Source of the DNA: Mycolicibacterium anyangense
Lineage (GTDB): Bacteria > Actinomycetota > Actinomycetes > Mycobacteriales > Mycobacteriaceae
Direction of reading: 5' to 3'
Length of the DNA: 64,000 nt
Assembly (NCBI RefSeq): GCF_010731855.1
Contig: NZ_AP022620.1
Coordinates: forward strand, 2,790,001-2,854,000
Shown: piece after piece, positions 8,541 through 16,729 of the stretch
How the letters are laid out: each line of letters starts with the position of its first letter
Position numbering within the stretch: the stretch's first letter is position 1
Notes under the pieces: generated by a model
Told to the model about the DNA's origin: nothing
Database searches by the model: none
Seen by the model: the letters and a program-made list of their open reading frames with translations, nothing else
Translations under genes and position numbers: made by a program

Positions 8541-9536
8541 TCATCGACCGCCCCAAGGGACCGGGAAGTAGGACGGCAGGTCGGTTACCGGTGTTCCGTT
8601 CATCATGATCACGTTGAAGGGAACGAAGTAGATCAGGATGTAGACCGCGCTCACGAAGCCGAAAATGGCGAGGAAGCGCAGTGTGGTCTTCTGCAGACTG
8701 CCGATCTGGTAGCGATCGATGCCCCTCTCGACGAACGACAATCCCTGCCCGTTGTCTTGATTGGCGGACTCGCGAAGCCACACCATCACCATCCAGGTCA
8801 TGCCGTAGATGATGCAGTTGAACCAGGGCCAGCCGTACTGACCGTGACCAATGACGAAGAACGAGTTCTGAGTTGGGTAGGTCCAGTGTTCGAGGCGAAT
8901 GAAGATGATCTCGCTGATCGCGCTTTGGGCGACAACTGCGAGATAGACCAACCCGTAGCGTTGCCACTGCGCCCAATCCGGCCGGGCCACCACCAGTCGG
9001 TGGTAGATGAAGCTACCGAGCCGAACAGCGGCATACCACGACCACGTATAGCAGCCAAAGATGAACCCCAGCGGCACGGCCCAGAGTTCTGGGTGCGGAC
9101 CCTGCCAACCGGGGATGAAGCCGCCCCACGAACCGACGTTGAGGAAATGTGCGTTGTACTGAAAGGCGAAGACGAAGTAATTGTCCAGCGGATCCCAGAT
9201 GTTCATCGCGAAGGAAACAAGGATGAAGATTCCATCGAACCCGAGGCCGCGGCGTTCGACGAGGGGTTTGACGACGAACCATCCCACCAGGACCAGAAAC
9301 GCTGCGAACTGGCCCCACTCGAGCACACGCAGGATGACGAGTTTTACGCCACCGAACTCGTCCGGGCCCGGATTTACCGAGTGTGGGCCCTGCAAGCCCC
9401 ACCGGGCGATAGCGACCAAGGCCACCAGGGCAAAGACTGCGCCAAGCGCGATGAATGCGCCGGTCCAGCGACCGGCGACAGGACGTTGATTGCCGCCGGT
9501 CGCTGGACCGACGGCGCGTTGTTCGGAGCTCACCAT
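8541..9536 (-). CDS. AveC-family (spirocyclase-like) membrane protein
   Basis: A 331-residue integral membrane protein that I recognise as AveC-family. AveC from the avermectin cluster acts in spiroketal formation and dehydration; mycobacterial relatives have no assigned role. About seven hydrophobic helices are visible, with aromatic conserved stretches such as WDPLDNYFVF and GWPWFNCIIYGMTWM. I chose ATG 9536 because it lies exactly 7 nt after a TAATGT -10 box, a leaderless arrangement. An earlier in-frame ATG at 9560 lies inside the palindromic operator. Its position beside P450 and oxidoreductase genes suggests work on a hydrophobic cyclic substrate, but that is inference. Confidence 0.75.
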   Translation of the reverse strand: MVSSEQRAVGPATGGNQRPVAGRWTGAFIALGAVFALVALVAIARWGLQGPHSVNPGPDEFGGVKLVILRVLEWGQFAAFLVLVGWFVVKPLVERRGLGFDGIFILVSFAMNIWDPLDNYFVFAFQYNAHFLNVGSWGGFIPGWQGPHPELWAVPLGFIFGCYTWSWYAAVRLGSFIYHRLVVARPDWAQWQRYGLVYLAVVAQSAISEIIFIRLEHWTYPTQNSFFVIGHGQYGWPWFNCIIYGMTWMVMVWLRESANQDNGQGLSFVERGIDRYQIGSLQKTTLRFLAIFGFVSAVYILIYFVPFNVIMMNGTPVTDLPSYFPVPWGGR

Positions 9537-9561
9537 ATGTGCGACATTAGTGTCGCACATA
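9536..9561. promoter_or_regulatory. Perfect 26-bp palindromic operator over the AveC promoter
   Basis: TATGTGCGACA (9536-9546), spacer TTAG, and its exact complement TGTCGCACATA (9551-9561). The minus-strand -10 box TAATGT (9549-9544) lies at the centre of the palindrome and the start codon at its edge, so a bound protein would block transcription start. The TetR protein encoded second in the same operon is the natural candidate. Confidence 0.75.
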
Positions 9562-9705
9562 CGCTAAATCAATAGCCAATTTTCTAGTACAGCAATGGAA
9601 TACGTAACTGAGGCCAATGCCGCGACACGCCAAAGTCGCGCTCCCGCCTCATATCCGTTCTGCTCCGTCAGATAGTCGGGTGGCGCACCCCATCAGGCGT
9701 CGTAG

Positions 9706-11439
9706 TCAGTGCGCAAGGCGTCGACGAAGATCGGCTCCTTTCAGCGCATCAATGAACAGGCGCCGTGCCATTTCGGGCAGTTCAGAACTGTCGGGAAGTA
9801 TGGCCGTCGTCGACCCCCCAAAGACACGCGCCAATTCAGCGTTCGGATTATCGGAGCCCACCGACAGGCATACGCAACCGATCCCGGACGCGCGCGCCTC
9901 AGCCAAAGCATGGGCGGTATCGGCACGCGCGTAATCGTCGGTGTAGCCAATGTCGTACGGCAATCCGTCGGTGATCACCACAAGCAAGGCCCGTGACGCA
10001 CCAGACCGAGTGCTCAGCACATGCGTGCCGTGGCGGACGGCGGCGCCGGTACGGGTGTAACCCCCCGGTTCCACCTCCGCAATCCGACGCAAGAACTGTG
10101 CCTCCCGCACCGAGTCGAAGTCTTTCAGAGAGCTCAGTTTCACCGACTTGCGCCCCATTCCCTGAAACGCCATCGCCGATGTGCGGCAACCCAATCGCGT
10201 CGTCGCGGCGATGACAGCCCAGGCGAGCTGTGCCTGCAGTGAGAACACCATGCCACCGGCAGAACTCGGGTCCTTCGTGGAAGCCGAGGCGTCCAGAAGC
10301 ACGAGAATGGCCAGATCTCGATAGCGGGGCAATGCACGAGAGTAGACGGCATCCTGGTCGGCCCCGGGGTCGACGATGGCATCGATCGCCGCGTCGATGT
10401 CCAGCTCAGGACCGTCCGAAAGCCGGCCGACTGGAATAGACCTCATCCCGACTGTCGACAAAGCCCGTAGCAGGCGTGGGACCAACGTTGCTGCTGTGAT
10501 CCCACCGGCTACCTCGCCACCGCTGATCACCGGACAATCGGTTGCCGAGGTAGCCACGACGTGGCACCAATCGGCTTTGAAAGTCTGCGAAACGTGGTCC
10601 CACTCAGGGTATTGCAGGCGGGACAGGCCGGGTGGATCGGCTGCGCGACCCCTGCCACCCCGCCAGCTCGTGGCCGGACGGACTGCGCCGGTCAACCGAC
10701 CTCGCATCGCCGATCCGGCCGATGACTCGGCACCCTCCGGGCTGTCGGTCGTGCGCGCCCGTTGCACACCTGCCACATTCTGGAACAGTCGGCGTAGGAA
10801 GCCACTGCCTGTCGGCGAATCGAACAAGCCGTCCGGCTCCGAGCCTCCGTCATCAAGTTCGAGGCATTGCCCTTGATCCTCATCGAGCATGTCGCTGAGC
10901 GCCGAAGCCGCGGGCCGACCCGCAGCCGGATCGGCCACGGCGCCAGCAGACCTCAGCAGTCGCACATCGATTGTGCCCCAGCAGGCCGGCGCGGCAGGGA
11001 GGTCTTCAACGCTCAGTGCGCGACGCATGACGTCGGCGGGGCCATGTGGAGGAAGCACTCCAGTCGGGAGATCATCGACTCCGCGTTGGATTATCGCGCC
11101 CTCTACGGTCGGAGCGGCAGCCGCGCAGAGGATTTGAAGCAGGAAGTACCGCTGCAACCCCTCCCGTCGCCGCCGTAGTGGCCTGAGCTGTTCAGCCGTC
11201 ATCCCGCCGGCGAGCAGTGCAGCGTGGACAAGCACCTGTTTGCGCGATGTCTTCCAATCGGCCTCGGCGGCAACGAATATCGAACGTCCATCGGTCCGTG
11301 CCCGACCGTTCGCCGCATAGGTGACGTCGATCGGACGCGCGGCTAACGCACTTGCGAGAAACGACAACCGCTGGAGCCGACTCTCATCGGCATCGTGATC
11401 GGCGGCGGCAGAACCGCCAATCCCCTGCGGTTGGGTCAC
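9706..11439 (-). CDS. NorD/CbbO-type VWA-domain protein
   Basis: A 577-residue protein of the NorD/CbbO family. The C-terminal third is a von Willebrand A domain with a full metal-ion site: DASAS, a TRTGAAVRHG Thr loop, and ITDGLPYD, followed by the family's DDYARADTAHALAEAR stretch. The N-terminal two thirds are helical and poorly conserved. Such proteins work with a MoxR/NorQ AAA ATPase to insert or remodel a metal cofactor in a client enzyme. The start is GTG 11439, overlapping the ATPase stop by 4 nt (GTGA). No nitric-oxide reductase or Rubisco is nearby, so the client is unknown. Confidence 0.85.
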   Translation of the reverse strand: MTQPQGIGGSAAADHDADESRLQRLSFLASALAARPIDVTYAANGRARTDGRSIFVAAEADWKTSRKQVLVHAALLAGGMTAEQLRPLRRRREGLQRYFLLQILCAAAAPTVEGAIIQRGVDDLPTGVLPPHGPADVMRRALSVEDLPAAPACWGTIDVRLLRSAGAVADPAAGRPAASALSDMLDEDQGQCLELDDGGSEPDGLFDSPTGSGFLRRLFQNVAGVQRARTTDSPEGAESSAGSAMRGRLTGAVRPATSWRGGRGRAADPPGLSRLQYPEWDHVSQTFKADWCHVVATSATDCPVISGGEVAGGITAATLVPRLLRALSTVGMRSIPVGRLSDGPELDIDAAIDAIVDPGADQDAVYSRALPRYRDLAILVLLDASASTKDPSSAGGMVFSLQAQLAWAVIAATTRLGCRTSAMAFQGMGRKSVKLSSLKDFDSVREAQFLRRIAEVEPGGYTRTGAAVRHGTHVLSTRSGASRALLVVITDGLPYDIGYTDDYARADTAHALAEARASGIGCVCLSVGSDNPNAELARVFGGSTTAILPDSSELPEMARRLFIDALKGADLRRRLAH

Positions 11440-12257
11440 TCGGCCAGATAGCTCTCGATCAGTTCCGTCAACCCGGCCTGGATCGACGGCTCGTCGGACA
11501 GCGGACCGGCAATTGCCGCCGTAGCAGCCTCGCGCGCCGGGACGCCGACCGCAATGAGCCGGGCCGCAGACACCAGTGCCCGGGTGGAGGCGACCTCCCG
11601 AAGATCCAGACGGCCGGCCTTGCGGATTGCGACACCAAGGGAGACAAGCTCGGTGGCTTGCTCCTTGCTGACGAGCGCCTCCTGGCACAGCACTGTGACC
11701 TCGGTGCTCGCAGCTGGGAAGTCCATGGCAATGGCCACCATGCGCTGGCGTGTGCTGTCCTTGAGATCCTTGATGATGCTCTGGTAGCCAGGGTTGTAGG
11801 ACACGACGAGCTGGAATTGCGGCGGGGCCGCCAGCGTCTCGCCCAATCGATCGATGTGGAGTTCGCGACGGTGGTCGGTGAGCGGATGCAAGACCACTGT
11901 CGTGTCCTGGCGCGCTTCTACCACCTCATCGAGGTAACAAATGGCACCGGTCCGAACCGCCCGGGTGAGCGGGCCGTCGAACCAGGCAGTTCGACCGTCC
12001 TGCAACAAGTATCGACCAACCAGATCGGCAGCACTGAGGTCGTCATGGCACGCAACCGTGATCAGGGGACGCCCCAGCTTGGCCGCCATGGCTTGAACGA
12101 ATTTGGTCTTGCCGCAGCCTGTTGGCCCGGTCAGCATGACCGCGAGCCCGCAGGCGTGCGCCGCAGCGAACAGCTGCTCTTCTCGCCCGGAAGGGATGTA
12201 AGGAGTCACGTCATCCGCAGCCGGCACAACGTTGGCGGCTGACGAAGAATCGACCAT
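11436..12257 (-). CDS. NorQ/CbbQ-type AAA ATPase
   Basis: A 273-residue AAA+ ATPase of the MoxR branch, NorQ/CbbQ type. It has Walker A GPTGCGKT (about residues 43-50), Walker B ICYLDEV (about residues 104-110), a sensor segment VVSYNPGYQ and the family C-terminal domain. It pairs with the VWA protein by a 4-nt overlap. The family powers conformational activation of metalloenzymes. The ATG lies 6 nt after TAGACT, a good leaderless start, so it may be transcribed separately from the gene before it. Confidence 0.9.
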   Translation of the reverse strand: MVDSSSAANVVPAADDVTPYIPSGREEQLFAAAHACGLAVMLTGPTGCGKTKFVQAMAAKLGRPLITVACHDDLSAADLVGRYLLQDGRTAWFDGPLTRAVRTGAICYLDEVVEARQDTTVVLHPLTDHRRELHIDRLGETLAAPPQFQLVVSYNPGYQSIIKDLKDSTRQRMVAIAMDFPAASTEVTVLCQEALVSKEQATELVSLGVAIRKAGRLDLREVASTRALVSAARLIAVGVPAREAATAAIAGPLSDEPSIQAGLTELIESYLAE

Positions 12258-12269
12258 GCCGGCAGTCTA
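12258..12269 (-). promoter_or_regulatory. Leaderless promoter of the NorQ-like gene
   Basis: On the minus strand TAGACT (12269-12264) is followed by six bases and then the ATG at 12257. This spacing puts the transcription start on or next to the start codon, as is common in mycobacteria. Prediction from sequence only. Confidence 0.5.
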
Positions 12270-12360
12270 ACCATGAGTTGCGCAGAATCTAAGCAAACCA
12301 TGGATAGTATGCGCTTGTGTACCGGAATTCGCGTTCGATACTACCGCTGAGTTGACGCAT

Positions 12361-12825
12361 TTATCCGAGCGCCCACTGCGACATGGGGTCCACTTCGGCT
12401 GCGATCGGCTGACAGTCCAACGGCAGAACCGCTGGGCCGCCACCGTGCGATGAACAGGTGACGGAGCGCAGCCTAGCCTTGAGCCTGAGCCTGACTGCTT
12501 CATCAGCCCTGCCGTCGATCCAGCGTTCGACGGACGCCGCGAGAGAGGGGTCCAATCCATGTGGAGAACCCTTGTGCTCGCAGAGAATCATCTCGATTGC
12601 ACGTTCGGTGTCACCGGCACCGAGTGCGGTAAACACACGCGTGCGAGCGGACGGGGCCAAAGCCGGCCGCACGGCCTCGGCCAGGTCCCAAGCAAGACGA
12701 ACTACGGCGCCACGATCCACGACTCGGTCCTTCTTTCCAGAGGAGACACCTCCGGCCATCCACGCCGCCCATCGAAACGACGAGCGCACACACCCCTGTT
12801 CGAGCTGACCACCCGGCGTCCACAT
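12361..12825 (-). CDS. Small protein upstream of the NorQ/NorD pair
   Basis: A 154-residue protein I do not recognise. It is Ala/Arg/Leu-rich and predicted helical in the middle, for example RLAWDLAEAVRPALAP and RWIDGRADEAVRLRLKA, and has a few Cys and His residues near the end (CSSHGGG, DCQP). It precedes the NorQ-like gene on the same strand with a 103-bp gap, so it may be a third member of the chaperone system. The start is uncertain: ATG 12825 is the longest likely, ATG 12759 a shorter choice. A minus-strand TATACT (12854-12849) could be its -10 box. Confidence 0.5.
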   Translation of the reverse strand: MWTPGGQLEQGCVRSSFRWAAWMAGGVSSGKKDRVVDRGAVVRLAWDLAEAVRPALAPSARTRVFTALGAGDTERAIEMILCEHKGSPHGLDPSLAASVERWIDGRADEAVRLRLKARLRSVTCSSHGGGPAVLPLDCQPIAAEVDPMSQWALG

Positions 12826-12878
12826 AGCGACGCATTTCGAGAACGCACAGTATACTTCTTGCGCGCACTCGGCTGCAG

Positions 12879-12960
12879 TATTGGCATCTTAATCCGGATA
12901 CTAGCTACGCATATAGCCAATACATCATAGGTCTGACTTGTCGATGCGTATAGTTAGCCC
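12879..12960 (+). promoter_or_regulatory. GMC promoter with leaderless start and flanking inverted repeat
   Basis: TATAGT (12949-12954) lies 6 bases before the ATG at 12961, fitting a leaderless transcript. Upstream, TATTGGC (12879-12885) and its complement GCCAATA (12916-12922) form a 7-bp inverted repeat 30 nt apart that could hold a regulator for both divergent units. Confidence 0.5.
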
Positions 12961-14508
12961 ATGAGCAATGCCAACATGACTTCTGATCAGCGATCCGCCC
13001 CGTCTGATGCGTTCGCGGCTGACCGACCGGCGCGGTCGGTCATCGTCGTCGGTGGCGGTACGACAGGCGCGGTGCTGGCGGCCCGGTTGAGCGAAGACCC
13101 CCTGATGTCGGTGACGCTCTTGGAGTCGGGTCCCATTGACAACTACGGTGCAGAGGTTCGTGATCCGCGCCGGGCGCACGAAGTCTGGTCGACGCTGGCG
13201 AACTCCACGGTCACCACGATGGCGCACCCTACCGGCGTTATCCCGATGGTTTCGGGCAACGTCTTGGGTGGCACCTCAGCCGTCAACTATCTGGCGACGA
13301 TCCGGGGTCAGCCGCAGGACTACGACGGCTGGGAGCAGGCCGGCCTCGACGGTTGGGGCTGGCGTGATGTTCGCCAGTACTTCATCGCAGCCGAAAGCGA
13401 TCTGGACTTTCCTGACGCACCGATCCACGGCAATCGCGGTCCACTGTCGGTGAGCCGTTGGAGATCCGAGGAGAACAGCACCTTTCAACGGGCATTCGCC
13501 GAGGGCATGCGTGAAATCGGTGTTCCAAGCGTCGGCGACGTCAATGACCCCGATCAGCTGCCGGGCATCGGAGCCTTTCCCGCAACACTCGACAGTTCAC
13601 GGCAACGACTGACGGTCAGCGCGGCTTATTTGACCGAGCAGGTCCGCGGACGAGCGAACCTCACCATTCGGCCTCACTCGCCTGTGTCGACGATCATCAT
13701 CGAAGGAGGCAAGGCGGTCGGCGTGAACCTCGAGAGTGGCGAAACACTGACGGCCGACGAGGTCATCGTTTCCGCCGGCGCGATTGGATCTCCGACCCTG
13801 CTGATGAGATCAGGCATCGGCCCGCGGGACGAGCTCGAAGCACGTGGCATCGCGGTGCACGCAAACCTCCCGGTCGGTTTGACGATGAGTGACCACCTCG
13901 GCACTGCCCTGCGTTATCACCATGACGGGCCGACAGAGATGCTCGGTGGGCCCGCACAGACCGTTCTCGTCGGCTCCTCCAATGGCCGCGAAATCGACTA
14001 CCACGTATTCCCCTCGCCGTCTCCGGACCTCACTCGGCCGGGAGATTTCCTGCTGCTCGCCTATGTCTTGAAGTCCACCGGACAAGGACGTGTCGAACTC
14101 GCCCAAGATCCCCAGGCCCCGCCCGTTGTGACAGCACCTCCGTTACCGGACGATGTCGACATCCGGCTCGGCCACGCATTCCAGCGAATCGCCGACTGGG
14201 AGCAGTCTTCTGCTTTCCGCGATTTCGGCTGCCGGCCTGCCGAACCGCATGATCTCGTATCTCCAACAGCAGTCAGAGATGCCCTGGCGCGCATCATCAT
14301 CAGCTACGGCCATATGGTTGGCACCTGCCCGATGGGTCAAGTCCTCGATTCCGAATGTCAGGTGCGAGGGGTGTCCGGACTGCGCGTCGTCGACGCCTCC
14401 GCCATGCCGACCATACCCGCGGGCAACACCTACCTAGGATGCGTGATGGTCGCTGAACGGGTGTCGGCGCTGATGACTGCCGCGAACCAAGCTAGCCGCC
14501 GGAATTGA
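12961..14508 (+). CDS. GMC-family FAD oxidoreductase
   Basis: A 515-residue glucose-methanol-choline family flavoenzyme, oxidising an alcohol to aldehyde or ketone. The dinucleotide fold for FAD is at about residues 27-56 (VIVVGGGTTGAVLAARLSE, then LLES), the second GMC signature around GNVLGGTSAVNYLATIRG, and the C-terminal active-site region has SYGHMVGTCPMG (catalytic His) and PAGNTYLG (the usual His/Asn position is Asn). No Shine-Dalgarno is visible; the ATG lies 6 nt after TATAGT. It is divergent from the NorQ/NorD genes and closed by a strong terminator, so it is a single-gene unit. Substrate unknown. Confidence 0.9.
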   Translation: MSNANMTSDQRSAPSDAFAADRPARSVIVVGGGTTGAVLAARLSEDPLMSVTLLESGPIDNYGAEVRDPRRAHEVWSTLANSTVTTMAHPTGVIPMVSGNVLGGTSAVNYLATIRGQPQDYDGWEQAGLDGWGWRDVRQYFIAAESDLDFPDAPIHGNRGPLSVSRWRSEENSTFQRAFAEGMREIGVPSVGDVNDPDQLPGIGAFPATLDSSRQRLTVSAAYLTEQVRGRANLTIRPHSPVSTIIIEGGKAVGVNLESGETLTADEVIVSAGAIGSPTLLMRSGIGPRDELEARGIAVHANLPVGLTMSDHLGTALRYHHDGPTEMLGGPAQTVLVGSSNGREIDYHVFPSPSPDLTRPGDFLLLAYVLKSTGQGRVELAQDPQAPPVVTAPPLPDDVDIRLGHAFQRIADWEQSSAFRDFGCRPAEPHDLVSPTAVRDALARIIISYGHMVGTCPMGQVLDSECQVRGVSGLRVVDASAMPTIPAGNTYLGCVMVAERVSALMTAANQASRRN

Positions 14509-14539
14509 GGTAAGTGCCAGCGGACCCGCGGATATGACA

Positions 14540-14576
14540 GGGACCCCGCACATTTGACGTGCGGGGTCCCGTTTTT
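14540..14576 (+). terminator. Rho-independent terminator after the GMC gene
   Basis: Perfect 12-bp stem GGGACCCCGCAC (14540-14551) / GTGCGGGGTCCC (14559-14570), 7-nt loop, then GTTTTT. It is one of the clearest intrinsic terminators in the window. Confidence 0.9.
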
Positions 14577-14661
14577 CGCCCGTGGCACCCGGGTGCCTCA
14601 GTAATGCTTGTCCGAAGCTGACATGCTGCTTGGACGCAAACCGAGCCTGCATACACAGTCA

Positions 14662-14708
14662 GGGCGAAGGCGCCCTTCTCCTCAGTGGAGAGCCAAGCGC
14701 CTTCGCCC
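14662..14708 (-). terminator. Long hairpin between convergent genes
   Basis: GGGCGAAGGCGC (14662-14673) pairs with GCGCCTTCGCCC (14697-14708), with an inner TTCTCC/GGAGAG stem. There is no T tract on either side, so it is a weak or factor-assisted terminator for the amidohydrolase transcript that ends at 14762. Confidence 0.5.
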
Positions 14709-14761
14709 CGACCATCTCGGCCAGTCCTTCATACCCCCCGTGAGGGAAGGAACCGGTCAGC

Positions 14762-16498
14762 TCAGTTGTTTTCCCCAACCCCTGCAGACACCAGCACCCT
14801 ACCGGGGGTTGCCCCGGTGGACTTCATGCCGCTCTCGAACGTCACGACACCGTTGACCATGATCAGATCGATACCGAATGCCGGGATCACCCGCCGGAAC
14901 TCACCTCCAGGCAGGTCCGTCACCAACTCATACTGATCGGGGTAGCCCAGTGTCTCCGGATCGTAGATCATCAGGTCGGCCGCGAAGCCCGGCAGCAGTG
15001 CCCCTCGATCAACCAGGTTGAGCAGGCGTGCGGGCATCATGCTGAACTTGTGATGGAGTTCCTCGAGAGTAAAACGCTTCTCTTCCAACGCAAGCCACTG
15101 GATCAGGTCGGTCGAGAAATTCCCGCCGCTGAAGAACCGGATGTGCGCACCGCCGTCGGAGGTGCCTGCGATGACACGCGGATGCTTGTAGAGCTTTTCG
15201 AACAGCGCCGGGTCTTGGCTCATCGAACTAAGTGTGCGGAAGTCCATTTCGCAACGGGAGTCGACAACGGCGTCGAAGAAGGCGTCAACAACGTGGATAC
15301 CGGCCTCTGCGGCGATGTCGCCGAATTTCTTGCCGATGCGCGGATCACTGGCGTCGGGCATGGTGATCAGCTTCAAGTTGTCGAGCATGCCGCCACCGGA
15401 TGTCATGTTGTCCACCGTGTGGACTTCCTTGATCCTCGCCCGCCACTCGGGATCGCTGGCCTTGGCGACCCGTGCGTCGATGTCGTCACCGAGCTCGGAG
15501 AACTCAGCAAACGCCGGAAGGATATCCCAGGTGTTCCAATCCAGCAGCCGCGATTCCTGCCAGGTACGGAAGGCAAGAGCCTGTGAGTAGCAGTCCAGCC
15601 CCTTGGCCTCACACGCGTCCAGCCAATTCAGAACCCGGTCGATCTCCTCGGGAATGTGGTCGAACGGCACGATGATGTTCTGCAGCACCGGGCGCCCCGA
15701 GATCTCGGCAAGCCTCTCAGCGATGTGGTTGTTGTCGATGGCCATCGGCAAGTCGACCAATGCCTGGATGACGCCGTAGTCCATCTCTCGAAGCACCTCG
15801 GCCAATGCATAGGCGGTGGACTCATCGGCGGCGTCGGTGGGCATCGGCGAGCCGTGGTCCTTGTGCGAGTTGAACTCATTGAGCTTGGAGAAGGCGAACC
15901 CAATGGCTCCAGCTTCCAAGGCTTCCCGCAAGAGGCGCTTCATCTCGGCGAGTTCGGACTCGGTGGGCAGTCGATCGCGGGCGTCCTCGACCGATCCCAT
16001 CACGAAGATCATCAGCGAGTTCAGCGGAATGTAGCTGGCGACGTTGATGCCCTTGCCCAGGCCCTTGACGACGTCCAGCCACTCCGGGAACGACTCCCAT
16101 GAGAACGGCAGTGCCTCGCGCAGCGCCGCGGTGGGAATCTGCTCGGTGGTCTCCATCATGCCCATGTAGCGTTCCTGCACCGCCTTTTCCTTCTTACAAG
16201 GCGCGAAACCGAAGCCACAGTTCGACACCACTGCGGTCGTCATCCCGTGATAGCCCGAGGGTGTGCAGTACGGATCCCAGAAGATCGCGGCATCGTAGTG
16301 GGTGTGGACGTCGACCACACCAGGCGCGATGATCTTTCCGGACGCGTCGACGATCCGGGTCGCCGTTGCATTGCCCAGTCCACCGATCCGGGCGATCCGG
16401 CCGTCGCGAATCGCAACGTCGGCGAACTTGCGCGGTGTGTTCGTTCCGTCAATCAAGGTGCCGCCCTTGATGATTACGTCATAGTCATTAGCAGTCAT
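14762..16498 (-). CDS. N-acyl-D-amino-acid deacylase-like amidohydrolase
   Basis: A 578-residue metal-dependent amidohydrolase of the D-aminoacylase branch. It has the metal-binding HTHYDA motif after GVVDV, a long TIM barrel, and the late TSDGGAH motif with the catalytic Asp region. The start is ATG 16498, 8 nt after AGGAGT; an ATG two codons earlier is too close to that site. It is the third gene behind a P450 and its ferredoxin (36-bp gap), an unusual partner. It could hydrolyse an amide, ester-like or cyclic bond of the pathway intermediate; the true substrate cannot be read here. Confidence 0.85.
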   Translation of the reverse strand: MTANDYDVIIKGGTLIDGTNTPRKFADVAIRDGRIARIGGLGNATATRIVDASGKIIAPGVVDVHTHYDAAIFWDPYCTPSGYHGMTTAVVSNCGFGFAPCKKEKAVQERYMGMMETTEQIPTAALREALPFSWESFPEWLDVVKGLGKGINVASYIPLNSLMIFVMGSVEDARDRLPTESELAEMKRLLREALEAGAIGFAFSKLNEFNSHKDHGSPMPTDAADESTAYALAEVLREMDYGVIQALVDLPMAIDNNHIAERLAEISGRPVLQNIIVPFDHIPEEIDRVLNWLDACEAKGLDCYSQALAFRTWQESRLLDWNTWDILPAFAEFSELGDDIDARVAKASDPEWRARIKEVHTVDNMTSGGGMLDNLKLITMPDASDPRIGKKFGDIAAEAGIHVVDAFFDAVVDSRCEMDFRTLSSMSQDPALFEKLYKHPRVIAGTSDGGAHIRFFSGGNFSTDLIQWLALEEKRFTLEELHHKFSMMPARLLNLVDRGALLPGFAADLMIYDPETLGYPDQYELVTDLPGGEFRRVIPAFGIDLIMVNGVVTFESGMKSTGATPGRVLVSAGVGENN

Positions 16499-16540
16499 TT
16501 TCATGTACTCCTGTTCTCGTAATGTTGTCGTTGACTGTGC

Positions 16541-16729
16541 TCAGGCGTCGATGGCGGTGATGGCCATACTTGGGCAGGAAGAAACCATGCGCTCCGCGGT
16601 GTCGTCGTCGATCACCGCATCGGTACCTTCCGCAATGCCATCGCTGGCGAATGTCACCGCTTGTGCCGCGATCGATGCGCACTCTTTGGTGCCCTGGCAC
16701 AGATTTTCGTCGAAGATCACTCTTTTCAT
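16541..16729 (-). CDS. [3Fe-4S]-type ferredoxin of the P450
   Basis: A 62-residue ferredoxin. The cluster ligands are Cys11, Cys17 and Cys52, in C-x2-T-x2-C and SCP. The Thr occupies the position that is Cys in 4Fe-4S proteins and varies (His, Asn, Tyr and others) in mycobacterial P450 ferredoxins, so a 3Fe-4S cluster is expected. Its ATG overlaps the P450 stop by 4 nt, which links it to that enzyme as electron donor. A longer reading from 16819 would lie inside the P450 gene and is not needed. Confidence 0.92.
   Translation of the reverse strand: MKRVIFDENLCQGTKECASIAAQAVTFASDGIAEGTDAVIDDDTAERMVSSCPSMAITAIDA

Noticed and set aside
11352-12242. 296-codon plus-strand frame over the NorQ-like gene
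   Set aside because: Antisense shadow of a clear AAA ATPase with intact Walker motifs.
9706-12257. Denitrification locus
   Set aside because: The NorQ/NorD-type pair is present but no norB or norC gene is in the window.
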